This document shows positions 41,315 to 49,573 of a DNA stretch of 64,000 bases, in pieces; the first letter of the stretch is position 1, and the number at the start of each line of letters is the position of its first letter. A program made the translations under genes and the position numbers. Location: NCBI RefSeq assembly GCF_042675705.1, contig NZ_JBHTJJ010000012.1, one strand, 5' to 3'. The stretch comes from Ruegeria arenilitoris (GTDB taxonomy: Bacteria > Pseudomonadota > Alphaproteobacteria > Rhodobacterales > Rhodobacteraceae). The notes below the pieces were generated by a model, which did not search any database, was not told the DNA's origin, and saw nothing but the letters and a program-made list of their open reading frames with translations.

Positions 41315-42001
41315 ATGGCGATCACAACCTGCGTTTTCGATGCGTATGGAACCCTTTTCGACGTGGCCGCAGCCGCGCGTCAGGCGGCCGCCGAACCGGA
41401 CCAGGATGCGCTGCGTGACAAGTGGCCTGAACTGGCCAACCACTGGCGGTTGAAACAGCTGCAATACACGTGGCTGCGTGCTGTGGCGGACGCTCATGCC
41501 GATTTCTGGGACGTGACGCAGGACGGCCTGGACTGGGCGCTCGAGGCGACGGGCCTGCAGGGGGACCCAGCGCTGCGGCAGAGACTGCTGGACCTGTATT
41601 GGGAACTGCAGGCCTATCCCGAGGTTCCCGCCATGCTGAAGGCGCTCAAGGACGGCGGGATGCAGACCGCGATCCTGTCAAACGGATCGCCGCCCATGCT
41701 GGAAGGTGCGGTCAGGTCTGCGGGTATCGGCGGCGTATTGGACGACATTCTGTCAGTCGAAAGCGTCGGCGTCTTTAAACCGCATGCGCGGGTCTATGAT
41801 CTCGTGTGCGACCGTTTCGGGTGCGAACGATCGAACGTTCTGTTTGTCAGCTCGAATGGTTGGGACGCCGCCGGAGCCAGCGGGTACGGGTTCGTTACGG
41901 CCTGGGTCAACCGCGCCGGCGAGCCGATGGACCGATTGCCGTGGACCCCGGCGCATGTCCTGTCCGACCTGACCTTGATTCCGGAACTGGCGGGCGTTTG
42001 A
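41315..42001 (+). CDS. Haloacid dehalogenase, type II (HAD superfamily)
   Basis: A 228-residue L-2-haloacid-dehalogenase-type enzyme, which hydrolyses 2-haloalkanoates via an aspartyl ester. The nucleophile is Asp9 in CVFDAYGTLFDV. Ser/Asn of ILSNGSPPM, the Lys in GVFKPHARVYD, and the dehalogenase-specific SSNGWDAAGASGYGF are intact. This last motif distinguishes true dehalogenases from general phosphatases. GGGGAGAGG precedes the ATG. The stop overlaps the next gene by one base (TGATG), starting a tightly coupled catabolic run. Natural substrates in seawater could be haloacetates or halopropionates. Confidence 0.93.
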   Translation: MAITTCVFDAYGTLFDVAAAARQAAAEPDQDALRDKWPELANHWRLKQLQYTWLRAVADAHADFWDVTQDGLDWALEATGLQGDPALRQRLLDLYWELQAYPEVPAMLKALKDGGMQTAILSNGSPPMLEGAVRSAGIGGVLDDILSVESVGVFKPHARVYDLVCDRFGCERSNVLFVSSNGWDAAGASGYGFVTAWVNRAGEPMDRLPWTPAHVLSDLTLIPELAGV

Positions 42002-42828
42002 TGCCACAATTCACGACGTCTGACGGTCTGCGCCTGACCTACGAAGATACAGGCAGCGGCAAGCCGCTGCTGTGCCTTGCCGGCCTGACTAGAAACAGCC
42101 GGGAATTTTCTTTCTTTACGCCGTACGCCAACGGACTACGGGTCTTTACGATGGACTATCGGGGGCGCGGAGACTCGGATTTTGATCCGGATTATCGCAA
42201 CTATTCCGTTCCGCGCGAAGCACAGGACGTGATCGAGTTGCTGGATCACCTGAAGCTCGATCGGGTCAGCATCCTTGGCACCTCGCGTGGCGGGTTGATT
42301 GCCATGACCCTTGCCGCAATTCGCCCCGAACGTCTGAGTGCCGTCATTCTGAATGATGTGGGCCCCGTAATCGAACCGTCGGCCATCGGGCGCATTATGG
42401 ATTATGTCGGCAAGGCTCCTGCCGCAACAACGCTGGAACAGGCCGCTTTTGCGCTGAAACAGGCAATGGAACCGCAGTTTCCGGGCGTATCGATTGAAAC
42501 CTGGAGAAAGCAGGCCGCATTCCAGTACGAAGAAACCGGCACCGGCCTGCGGTTGCGTTATGACCCCGCATTGAGAACCGCGTTGCAAGAACAGATTGCA
42601 GCGGGCCCGCCCGCTGATTTGTGGCCATTGTTCGAAGCCCTGAACCTGCTTCCCACCGGAGTGATCCGTGGAGCGAACTCGGACTTGCTGAGCGCCGAGA
42701 CCCTTGCAGAGATGCACCAGCATCATGCGAGGTTGATTTCGGCCGAAGTGCCCGACCGGGGCCATGTTCCATTTCTGGACGAACCACAGTCCATAACCGT
42801 CATTCGCAAGGTACTGGATTTGATATGA
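42001..42828 (+). CDS. Alpha/beta hydrolase
   Basis: A 275-residue alpha/beta-fold hydrolase. The nucleophile elbow is GTSRGG (Ser95). The oxyanion strand is LLCLAGLTRNSREF, followed by MDYRGRGDSD, and the catalytic His is near residue 257 in DRGHVPFLDEP. The substrate is unknown; homologues include lactonases and esterases. The start overlaps the dehalogenase stop by one base and its own stop overlaps the dehydratase start by four, so the three products are made from one coupled message. Confidence 0.9.
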   Translation: MPQFTTSDGLRLTYEDTGSGKPLLCLAGLTRNSREFSFFTPYANGLRVFTMDYRGRGDSDFDPDYRNYSVPREAQDVIELLDHLKLDRVSILGTSRGGLIAMTLAAIRPERLSAVILNDVGPVIEPSAIGRIMDYVGKAPAATTLEQAAFALKQAMEPQFPGVSIETWRKQAAFQYEETGTGLRLRYDPALRTALQEQIAAGPPADLWPLFEALNLLPTGVIRGANSDLLSAETLAEMHQHHARLISAEVPDRGHVPFLDEPQSITVIRKVLDLI

Positions 42829-43799
42829 GCACAATTGACCTGATCGAAGCCGCTGCCGTGCGCCTGCATGGGCACACGCGCGAAACCCCGATCCTGACAT
42901 CGCCGTTTCTGGACGAACTTGCCGGGCGGCGCGTTTTGGTCAAACCCGAGTGCCTTCAACACACCGGAAGCTTCAAATTTCGCGGCGCGTGGTCTGCGAT
43001 TTCCGCACTGGATGCCGAGGCCCGCAAACGCGGGGTGATCGCGTATTCATCAGGCAACCATGCGCAGGGCGTGGCGCATGCCGCTACACTTCATAGTGTT
43101 CAGTCCGTCATCATCATGCCGTCCGACGCACCAGCCCTGAAAATCAAAAACACTCGAGCTTTGGGCGCCGAGGTCATCCTTTACGATCGCGACAATGAAA
43201 GCCGCGAAGAGATCGGCGAGGCGTTGTCCCGGGAGCGCGGTCTTACGTTGATCCGGCCGTATGACGAACCGCAGGTGATCGCCGGTCAGGGGACCGTCGG
43301 CCTCGAGGTGGCGCGGCAGGCGCGCGATCTCGGTGTGACCGACGCCGATGTTCTGGTATGTTGTGGTGGCGGTGGACTGACCTCAGGCGTGGCACTTGCC
43401 CTGGAAAAACATGCGCCAGGTCTCAGGGCGCGCCCCTGCGAACCCGAAGGATTCGACGATGTCAAAAGATCCCTGGCCTCGGGGTCCGTTCAGACCAACA
43501 ACGCAGCCGCAGGCAATATCTGCGACGCGATCCTGACACCGCGGCCCGGTGGTATTACCTTCCCGATCCTCCGCCGACTCTGCGGACCGGGATTGGCGGT
43601 ATCCGAAGACGAGGCTCTCCACGCCATGGCCTTGGCGTTCCTGCGCCTCAAGGTCGTTTTGGAACCGGGCGGGGCAGTCTCGTTGGCGTCGGCGTTGTTC
43701 CGCAAGGACGAGATCCAAGGCGACGCCGTTATCGTCGTGGCATCGGGCGGGAATGTCGATCCACAGGTCTTTGCCCGCGCGTTGGAATTCCCTACCTGA
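42825..43799 (+). CDS. PLP-dependent serine/threonine dehydratase-like enzyme
   Basis: A 324-residue fold-type II PLP enzyme. The Schiff-base lysine is Lys51 in HTGSFKFRGAW. ASSGNHAQG-like YSSGNHAQGVAHAA, the phosphate loop VCCGGGGLTSG and the C-terminal VASGGNVDPQ are all present. Its length fits a catabolic threonine/serine dehydratase or serine racemase without an ACT regulatory domain. Related hydroxyamino-acid dehydratases (e.g. 3-hydroxyaspartate) look similar. It is third in the coupled run that begins at 41315. Confidence 0.9.
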   Translation: MSTIDLIEAAAVRLHGHTRETPILTSPFLDELAGRRVLVKPECLQHTGSFKFRGAWSAISALDAEARKRGVIAYSSGNHAQGVAHAATLHSVQSVIIMPSDAPALKIKNTRALGAEVILYDRDNESREEIGEALSRERGLTLIRPYDEPQVIAGQGTVGLEVARQARDLGVTDADVLVCCGGGGLTSGVALALEKHAPGLRARPCEPEGFDDVKRSLASGSVQTNNAAAGNICDAILTPRPGGITFPILRRLCGPGLAVSEDEALHAMALAFLRLKVVLEPGGAVSLASALFRKDEIQGDAVIVVASGGNVDPQVFARALEFPT

Positions 43800-43872
43800 C
43801 AACGGGTTAGGACAGATGCAATAAATCGCGGCGTAAACTGTCAAAACTATCGCAGCAAAAAAGGCTGACCAG

Positions 43873-44661
43873 ATGCACATCGCTGATTTCGGAGATGTTC
43901 AGATTCACTATCGCTTGGACGGTGACCCGGATGGTCCACCTTTGGTCTTTGCCAATTCGTTGGGCACCGACATGCGCTTGTGGGACCCCGTGCTACCTCT
44001 GCTTCCCAAAGGTCTGCGCATCATCCGCTATGACAAGCGGGGGCACGGCCTGTCCTCGCAACCGGATGGCGCCTATTCAATGGGAAGTCTGGTGCGCGAT
44101 GCCGAGCGGCTTCTGGACTTTCTCGAGGTGCGGGATTGCGTCTTCGTCGGCCTGTCGATCGGCGGAATGATCGCGCAGGGGCTGGCCGTCAAGCGGATGG
44201 ACCAGATCCGGGCGATGGTCCTGTCCAACACGGCCGCCAAAATAGGGACGCCCTCTATGTGGGCCGATCGGATGGCAGCCGTTCGTACAGGTGGGATCGA
44301 GGCGCTGGCCGAAGCAACCATGGAGCGCTGGTTTTCGAAAGCATTTCGGGAAACCCCCGATGTCGAGCTATGGCGCAATATGATGGTACGCCAACCGGTC
44401 CAGGGGTATCTGGGCTGCTGTTCTGCCATCTCGGGCACGGATTTCTATACGCCAACCAGCGGGCTTAGATTGCCGACGCTGGGAATTGCCGGCTCGGAAG
44501 ATGGCTCGACCCCTCCCGATCTGGTGCGCGAAACCGTCGACCTGATCCCCGGCTCCCGGTTCGAGCTGATCCGCAAGGCCGGGCACCTGCCCTGCGTCGA
44601 GCGGCCCGAGGTCTACGCCGAGTTGCTGAACGCTTTTCTGCGAGAAACCGGACATATCTGA
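43873..44661 (+). CDS. pcaD: 3-oxoadipate enol-lactonase-like hydrolase
   Basis: A 262-residue alpha/beta hydrolase closest to PcaD, which opens 3-oxoadipate enol-lactone in the protocatechuate branch of the beta-ketoadipate pathway. The nucleophile is Ser95 in GLSIGGMIAQ. The motif RYDKRGHGLSSQP, the Asp in AGSEDGSTPP and the His in KAGHLPCVERP complete the triad. AAGG precedes the ATG. No other pca genes lie nearby, so the precise substrate is uncertain and a general lactonase role is possible. It follows the dehydratase gene after 73 bases and precedes another hydrolase by 11. Confidence 0.82.
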   Translation: MHIADFGDVQIHYRLDGDPDGPPLVFANSLGTDMRLWDPVLPLLPKGLRIIRYDKRGHGLSSQPDGAYSMGSLVRDAERLLDFLEVRDCVFVGLSIGGMIAQGLAVKRMDQIRAMVLSNTAAKIGTPSMWADRMAAVRTGGIEALAEATMERWFSKAFRETPDVELWRNMMVRQPVQGYLGCCSAISGTDFYTPTSGLRLPTLGIAGSEDGSTPPDLVRETVDLIPGSRFELIRKAGHLPCVERPEVYAELLNAFLRETGHI

Positions 44662-44672
44662 AGGAGGTCACG

Positions 44673-45386
44673 GTGGCGGAATTTCTTCTTGTTCACGGGT
44701 CTTGCCACGGCGCATGGTGCTGGCGCGATCTGATACCGGAACTTGAGAATCTGGGGCATTCGGTCCGTGCGATCGACCTGCCCAGCCATGGATCGGACCC
44801 GACCCCAGTGTCCGAGGTCACGCTCGAGATGTGTCGAGATGCGGTTTTGAATGCCACGACCCCGCAAACGATCCTTGTCGGCCATTCCTGGGGCGGCTAC
44901 CCGATCAGTGCGGCCGCCGAATTCGCCCCTGACCGGATGCGGGCCCTGATCTATGTCTGCGCCTACGTGCCGGTCTCCGGGCTGTCGATGATCGAAATGC
45001 GCCGGCGCGCACCTAGGCAGCTGATTGGCGATGCGGTCGAGAAATCGGCAGACGGACTGTCCTACAGCGTGCTGCCGGACCGGGTGCAATCTCTCTTCTA
45101 CCACGACTGTCCGGCCGACGTTGTCACCTATGCCCTTGCCCGCTTGTGCCCGCAGGCGATCCGCCCGCAGGACACGCCGTTGGATCTGAGCGAGCGTTTT
45201 GACGGAATTCCCAAGGCCTATATCCGCACCATGGACGACCGGACGATTCCAACTGAATACCAGGAAGAGATGAGCCATTGCGCGCCGCCCGAATTGCGCC
45301 TGACGATCGACAGCTCCCATTCTCCATTCTTCTCGCATCCCGCGGATCTGGCCCGACAACTGAACGAAATCGCCACCCGCGTCTGA
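44673..45386 (+). CDS. Alpha/beta hydrolase, methyl-salicylate-esterase / EstC-like type
   Basis: A 237-residue hydrolase starting at GTG with AAGGAGG five bases upstream. The N-terminal FLLVHGSCHGAWCWRDL is the hallmark of the esterase/hydroxynitrile-lyase-like branch (plant MeSA esterase, bacterial pyrethroid hydrolases). Ser72 lies in GHSWGG; the Asp is probably in RTMDDRTIP and the His in DSSHSPFFSHP. It lies 11 bases after the enol-lactonase and is cotranscribed. The substrate is unknown, perhaps an aryl ester. Confidence 0.88.
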   Translation: MAEFLLVHGSCHGAWCWRDLIPELENLGHSVRAIDLPSHGSDPTPVSEVTLEMCRDAVLNATTPQTILVGHSWGGYPISAAAEFAPDRMRALIYVCAYVPVSGLSMIEMRRRAPRQLIGDAVEKSADGLSYSVLPDRVQSLFYHDCPADVVTYALARLCPQAIRPQDTPLDLSERFDGIPKAYIRTMDDRTIPTEYQEEMSHCAPPELRLTIDSSHSPFFSHPADLARQLNEIATRV

Positions 45387-45417
45387 GATCCGGCCGGGTC
45401 AAGGCTGACGTGCCATC

Positions 45418-45434
45418 AGACGAGAATATCGTCT
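45418..45434. promoter_or_regulatory. Inverted repeat upstream of the MFS exporter
   Basis: AGACGA (45418-45423) and TCGTCT (45429-45434) form a perfect six-base inverted repeat around GAATA, 77 bases before the exporter start. No U-run follows, so it is more like an operator than a terminator, but the evidence is thin. Confidence 0.3.
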
Positions 45435-45510
45435 CAATCGCAAAAGACCGGGTTACAACACGACAGGCTGACGACTAAGGTCCTGCAAAATAAGTCATTC
45501 GTGCGGTTTC

Positions 45511-46710
45511 ATGCGTCTTCCTTTTCTGTTCGTTCTAGGCACTGTCATGATCGATGCCATGGGCATCGGACTGGTCATGCCGATCATGCCTCAGTTGATC
45601 GTCGAGGTTCAGGGCGGCTCTCTGGCATCGGCAGCCATTTGGGGCGGCATCCTCAGCACGGCCTTTGCCGCGATGCAATTCCTGTTCGGTCCGGTGCTTG
45701 GCAACCTGTCGGATGCTTACGGACGCCGCGCGGTCTTGCTGGTTTCTCTGTTTGTCATGAGCTTGGACTACGTGGTCATGGCCATGGCCGGCAGCATCTG
45801 GCTGCTGCTGATCGGCCGCATCGTGGGTGGCATCACCGCGGCCACCCACTCTACCGCAGCGGCCTTTATGGCGGATGTATCGAAACCCCATGAAAAGGCC
45901 GCCAATTTTGGTCTCATCGGAGCGGCTTTTGGTGTGGGTTTCGTCCTCGGCCCTTTGATGGGCGGATTGCTGAGCGAATACGGAACCCGCGCCCCGTTCT
46001 GGGCGGCTGCCGGATTGTCATTTGCGAACTTCCTGCTGGGCCTCGCGGTCATGCCTGAGACGGTAACGGACAAAAACCGCCGCGGATTCCGCTGGCACCG
46101 CGCGCGTCCTGACAGCGCATTGCGTGCCATCGCCGCCCTGCCCGGCATCCGACCGTTGCTGTGGGTATACTTTTTGTACTCGGTATCCATCTACGTCTAT
46201 CCCGCCATCTGGTCATACTTTACGACCGAGCGTTTCGGTTGGTCGCCGCAGATGATCGGGTTGTCACTTGCGGTCTACGGATTGGGAATGGCGGCGGTTC
46301 AGGGCGGCTTGATCCGCCCCGCCACCCGCCACTTGGGAGAGCGGACCACGATCGTTTGGGGCATGATCTTCGAGATCGTCAGCTTTCTGGCTCTGGGTTT
46401 TCTCACAAACGGCACGATTGCGTTGATGCTGATTCCGATCACCGCACTGGGCGCCGTCGTGACGCCGGCCCTTCAGGCACAGATGTCACGCGCAACGCCG
46501 GATTCGCAGCAGGGAGAGCTTCAGGGGGTTCTGGCCGCTCTCCACGCGCTGTCGATGGTGATCTCCCCGTTGGTGATGACCACCGTTTTCGCCCAATTCG
46601 CGCGGGTTGATGCAGCATTCTACCTTCCAGGGGCCCCGTTCCTGTTGGCTTTGCTGCTGATGCTGGCCGGATTCGTCCTGTTTCTGCGCGCACATCCCAG
46701 CGAAACGTAA
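45511..46710 (+). CDS. MFS exporter, TetA-like
   Basis: A 399-residue major-facilitator protein with 12 predicted transmembrane helices. Motif A in the 2-3 loop is GNLSDAYGRRAVLL; the helix 5 antiporter motif reads GAAFGVGFVLGPLMGG. Overall it matches the 12-helix tetracycline-efflux (DHA1) branch, though the substrate may be any amphipathic compound. The start has no clear ribosome site; the first helix (FLFVLGTVMIDAMGIGL) fits the chosen ATG. No divergent TetR gene is present. It follows the hydrolase run after 124 bases. Confidence 0.88.
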   Translation: MRLPFLFVLGTVMIDAMGIGLVMPIMPQLIVEVQGGSLASAAIWGGILSTAFAAMQFLFGPVLGNLSDAYGRRAVLLVSLFVMSLDYVVMAMAGSIWLLLIGRIVGGITAATHSTAAAFMADVSKPHEKAANFGLIGAAFGVGFVLGPLMGGLLSEYGTRAPFWAAAGLSFANFLLGLAVMPETVTDKNRRGFRWHRARPDSALRAIAALPGIRPLLWVYFLYSVSIYVYPAIWSYFTTERFGWSPQMIGLSLAVYGLGMAAVQGGLIRPATRHLGERTTIVWGMIFEIVSFLALGFLTNGTIALMLIPITALGAVVTPALQAQMSRATPDSQQGELQGVLAALHALSMVISPLVMTTVFAQFARVDAAFYLPGAPFLLALLLMLAGFVLFLRAHPSET

Positions 46711-46790
46711 CAACGACACGGGAATGACGGTTTCAGCCTTGCGGACCGCAGGTTCCCGCGTCACCGTGGCCCAAACCAAACGAGGGATCC

Positions 46791-47885
46791 ATGCAGACCA
46801 TCAAAGCCGCCGTATGCCGCGCCTTCAACGAACCGCTTGTCATCGAAGACATCCAGATCGCGCCGCCCGGCATGGGCGAGGTCGAGGTCACGCTGGATGC
46901 GGTGGCGATCTGCCATTCCGACATCACCTATGCCAGCGGCGCTTGGGGCGGGTTTCTGCCCGCCGTCTACGGGCACGAGGCCGCCGGTGTGGTCTCGGCC
47001 GTCGGAGAAGCCAGCGGAGGGTTCAAGGTTGGCGATGCGGTCGTGGTGACCCTGATCCGCGCTTGCGGATCGTGCCCGTCCTGCGCCAGCGGCAAGCCGG
47101 TGATCTGCGAAACGCCCTATGACACCGTCAAGGGTCCGCTGCGCACGGCGGACGGTGGGCCGCTGGAACAGGCGATGGCCTGTGGTGCCTTTGCCGAAAA
47201 GGTCGTGGTCAGCCACCGCCAGATCGTCAAGATACCCGACGCGATGCCCAAGGACGTGGCCAGCCTGCTGTCCTGCGGGGTGATCACCGGCGTGGGGGCG
47301 GCGGTCAACGCCGCGCAGTTGCGCCCGGGTCAGGATGTCGTGGTCGTCGGCGCCGGCGGTGTGGGCCTGAACGCCATCCAGGGCGCGCGGCTGGCCGGGG
47401 CCCGGCGGATCGTGGCCGTCGACATGACCGAGGAAAAGCTGGAAATCGCCAAGGAATTCGGCGCCACGCACGGGGTGCTGGCCACGCTGAAAGAACCGTG
47501 GAAAGCGGCCTACAAAGCCCTGGGCGGTCGGGGGGCCGATGCGGTTCTGATCACCGTCGGTGCAATCCCCGCTTATGATCAGGCGCCCCGCTATCTGGGT
47601 CGCGGTGGCAAGGCGGTTATGATCGGCATGCCGCATTCCGGTGCGCAATCCGGCTATGAGCCGGTCATTCTGGCGGCCCTAGGTCAGGGCATGGTCGGGT
47701 CGAAGATGGGCGACGTGGTGATCCAGCGCGACATTCCATGGATGATCGATCTGTATGAACAGGGGCGGTTGAAGCTGGACGAGCTGATCTCGGGGCGCTG
47801 GACGCTGGAACAGATCAACGAGGCCATCGAGGACACCAAGACCGGGTCGGCCAAGCGCAACGTGATCGTATTCAACCGGGGCTGA
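46791..47885 (+). CDS. Zinc-dependent alcohol dehydrogenase
   Basis: A 364-residue medium-chain dehydrogenase. Catalytic zinc ligands are Cys41 (AICHSD), His62/Glu63 (YGHEAAG) and a Cys near 176 (LLSCGVITGVG). The structural zinc site is Cys92/95/98/106 (CGSCPSCASGKPVIC). The NAD site is VVVGAGGVGLNAIQ. It resembles class III / aryl-alcohol dehydrogenases that use NAD. GAGGG precedes the ATG. It is followed after 31 bases by an enolase-superfamily gene, suggesting a joint route for a sugar acid or polyol. Confidence 0.9.
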   Translation: MQTIKAAVCRAFNEPLVIEDIQIAPPGMGEVEVTLDAVAICHSDITYASGAWGGFLPAVYGHEAAGVVSAVGEASGGFKVGDAVVVTLIRACGSCPSCASGKPVICETPYDTVKGPLRTADGGPLEQAMACGAFAEKVVVSHRQIVKIPDAMPKDVASLLSCGVITGVGAAVNAAQLRPGQDVVVVGAGGVGLNAIQGARLAGARRIVAVDMTEEKLEIAKEFGATHGVLATLKEPWKAAYKALGGRGADAVLITVGAIPAYDQAPRYLGRGGKAVMIGMPHSGAQSGYEPVILAALGQGMVGSKMGDVVIQRDIPWMIDLYEQGRLKLDELISGRWTLEQINEAIEDTKTGSAKRNVIVFNRG

Positions 47886-47916
47886 CGGCCCAGGACTACC
47901 GGCGGGAGGAGACCGG

Positions 47917-49149
47917 ATGAAACTGCAGGATCTCGACATCATCGTGACCGCTCCGCCCGCGCCGGGCTGGGGCGGGCGCTATTGGATTCTGGTGAAGGTC
48001 ACCACCGATACCGGCATCACGGGCTGGGGCGAGTGTTATGCCTCCTCGGTAGGTCCCGAGGCGATGAAACACGTCATCCGTGACGTCTTCGACCGCCACA
48101 TGGCCGGCGAAAACCCCGAGAATATCGAGCTGATGTTCCGCCGCGCCTATTCCAGCGGCTTCACGCAGCGCCCCGACCTGACCGTTATGGGTGCGTTTTC
48201 GGGACTGGAAATCGCGTGTTGGGACATTCTGGGCAAGGACCGGGACCGCCCGGTATATGCCCTGCTCGGCGGCCGGATGAACGACCGCATCCGCGCCTAC
48301 ACCTATCTGTACCCGCTGCCGCAGCACAATCTGACCGATTTCTGGACCTCGCCCGAACAGGCCGGGGAAAGCGCCGCCGAAATGGTCCGGCGCGGCTTTA
48401 CCGCAGTCAAGTTCGACCCGGCCGGCCCCTACACGATGCGCGGCGGGCATATGCCAGCCATGTCCGACATCTCGATGTCGGTGGCCTTCTGCAAGGCGAT
48501 CCGCCAGGCCGTGGGCGACAAGGCCGACCTGCTGTTCGGCACCCATGGCCAGTTCAACACCGCGGGCGCCATCCGCCTTGGACAGGCGATCGAGCCTTTC
48601 TCGCCGCTGTGGTTCGAGGAGCCCACCCCCCCGGACACGATCGAGGACATGGCCCGCGTCGCCCGCAATGTCCGCATCCCCGTGGCCACGGGCGAGCGGA
48701 TGACCACCAAGGCCGAATTCGGCGCGGTTCTGCGCGCAGGTGCGGCCGAGATCCTGCAGCCCGCCTTGGGCCGGGCCGGTGGGATCTGGGAGATGAAGAA
48801 GGTCGCCGCCATGGCCGAGGTCTTCAATGCGCAGATGGCGCCGCATCTCTATGCCGGGCCGGTGGAATGGGCCGCCAACATCCATCTCGCGGCCTCGATC
48901 CCGAACCTGCTGCTGCTCGAGACCATCGAAACGCCGTTTCATGACCAGCTGATCAAGGGCTCGATCCGGGTCGAGAATGGCTTTGTCGAGCCGCCTTCGG
49001 CCCCCGGCCTGGGCATCGAGGTCGACGAGGATCTGGCCCGCGCCCACCCCTTTTCCGGCGACGGTCTGCACCTGCAGATGCAGGAAGATCCCTGCGACTA
49101 TGTCAACGGCAATGCGTTTCAGGGCGGAGCCCCGGCAACCGAGGGATGA
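47917..49149 (+). CDS. Enolase-superfamily protein (mandelate racemase / sugar-acid dehydratase group)
   Basis: A 410-residue MR/MLE-type protein with the N-terminal cap (TTDTGITGWGECYAS) and the TIM barrel. Residues around Lys165 (TAVKFDPAGPY) match the base strand; Glu234/235 (WFEEPTPP) and Glu260 (ATGERMTTK) fit the second and third metal ligands. At the first metal position, where the group usually has Asp or DxH, the sequence reads FGTHGQ (His210, no Asp). This could mark a distinct subgroup. GGGAGGAG precedes the ATG. It probably works with the upstream dehydrogenase. Confidence 0.85.
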   Translation: MKLQDLDIIVTAPPAPGWGGRYWILVKVTTDTGITGWGECYASSVGPEAMKHVIRDVFDRHMAGENPENIELMFRRAYSSGFTQRPDLTVMGAFSGLEIACWDILGKDRDRPVYALLGGRMNDRIRAYTYLYPLPQHNLTDFWTSPEQAGESAAEMVRRGFTAVKFDPAGPYTMRGGHMPAMSDISMSVAFCKAIRQAVGDKADLLFGTHGQFNTAGAIRLGQAIEPFSPLWFEEPTPPDTIEDMARVARNVRIPVATGERMTTKAEFGAVLRAGAAEILQPALGRAGGIWEMKKVAAMAEVFNAQMAPHLYAGPVEWAANIHLAASIPNLLLLETIETPFHDQLIKGSIRVENGFVEPPSAPGLGIEVDEDLARAHPFSGDGLHLQMQEDPCDYVNGNAFQGGAPATEG

Positions 49150-49210
49150 CAATTTCAGACAAGTTGGTGCATACTGCGTCCACCCCTTATCCCCATCCCC
49201 AAGGTTCCAC

Positions 49211-49573
49211 GTGACTTTCACTGACGCCGAATTGACGACCCCACAATCCGAATTGCCCTCGGAAATGGAGGAAAGCGCCGCGCAAGCTGCGGCTTTCCTC
49301 ATGACGCTGGCGCATCAGGGCCGCTTGATGATCCTGTGCCATCTCGCGGCCGGAGAACGCTCGGTGGGCGAGCTTGAAGCCTTGCTCAAGTTGCGCCAGG
49401 CCGCGGTCAGCCAGATGCTGGCGCGCCTGCGAACCGAAGGCCTGGTTTCAACCCGCCGAGAGGGCAAGACGATCTACTATTCGCTGCGCGACGGCAAAGC
49501 CAAGCAGGTGATCGAGTTGATGCATTCCCTGTTCTGTAGCCCGCAGGCCTGGTCCTGTCAGCGTGATACATAG
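49211..49573 (+). CDS. ArsR-family repressor, SqrR/BigR persulfide-sensor type
   Basis: A 120-residue winged-helix repressor. I start it at a GTG (49211) with AAGG six bases upstream; an internal ATG at residue 19 is the alternative. The DNA-binding helices are GELEALLKLRQAAVSQMLARL and the wing is VSTRREGKTIYYSL. Cys43 (RLMILCHL) and Cys109 (SLFCSP) are 66 residues apart, exactly the spacing of the sensing cysteines of SqrR (41/107) and BigR (42/108). It probably derepresses on persulfides or similar oxidants. No sulfide:quinone reductase is adjacent. Its 3' end overlaps the convergent ABC-like gene by 16 bases. Confidence 0.85.
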   Translation: MTFTDAELTTPQSELPSEMEESAAQAAAFLMTLAHQGRLMILCHLAAGERSVGELEALLKLRQAAVSQMLARLRTEGLVSTRREGKTIYYSLRDGKAKQVIELMHSLFCSPQAWSCQRDT

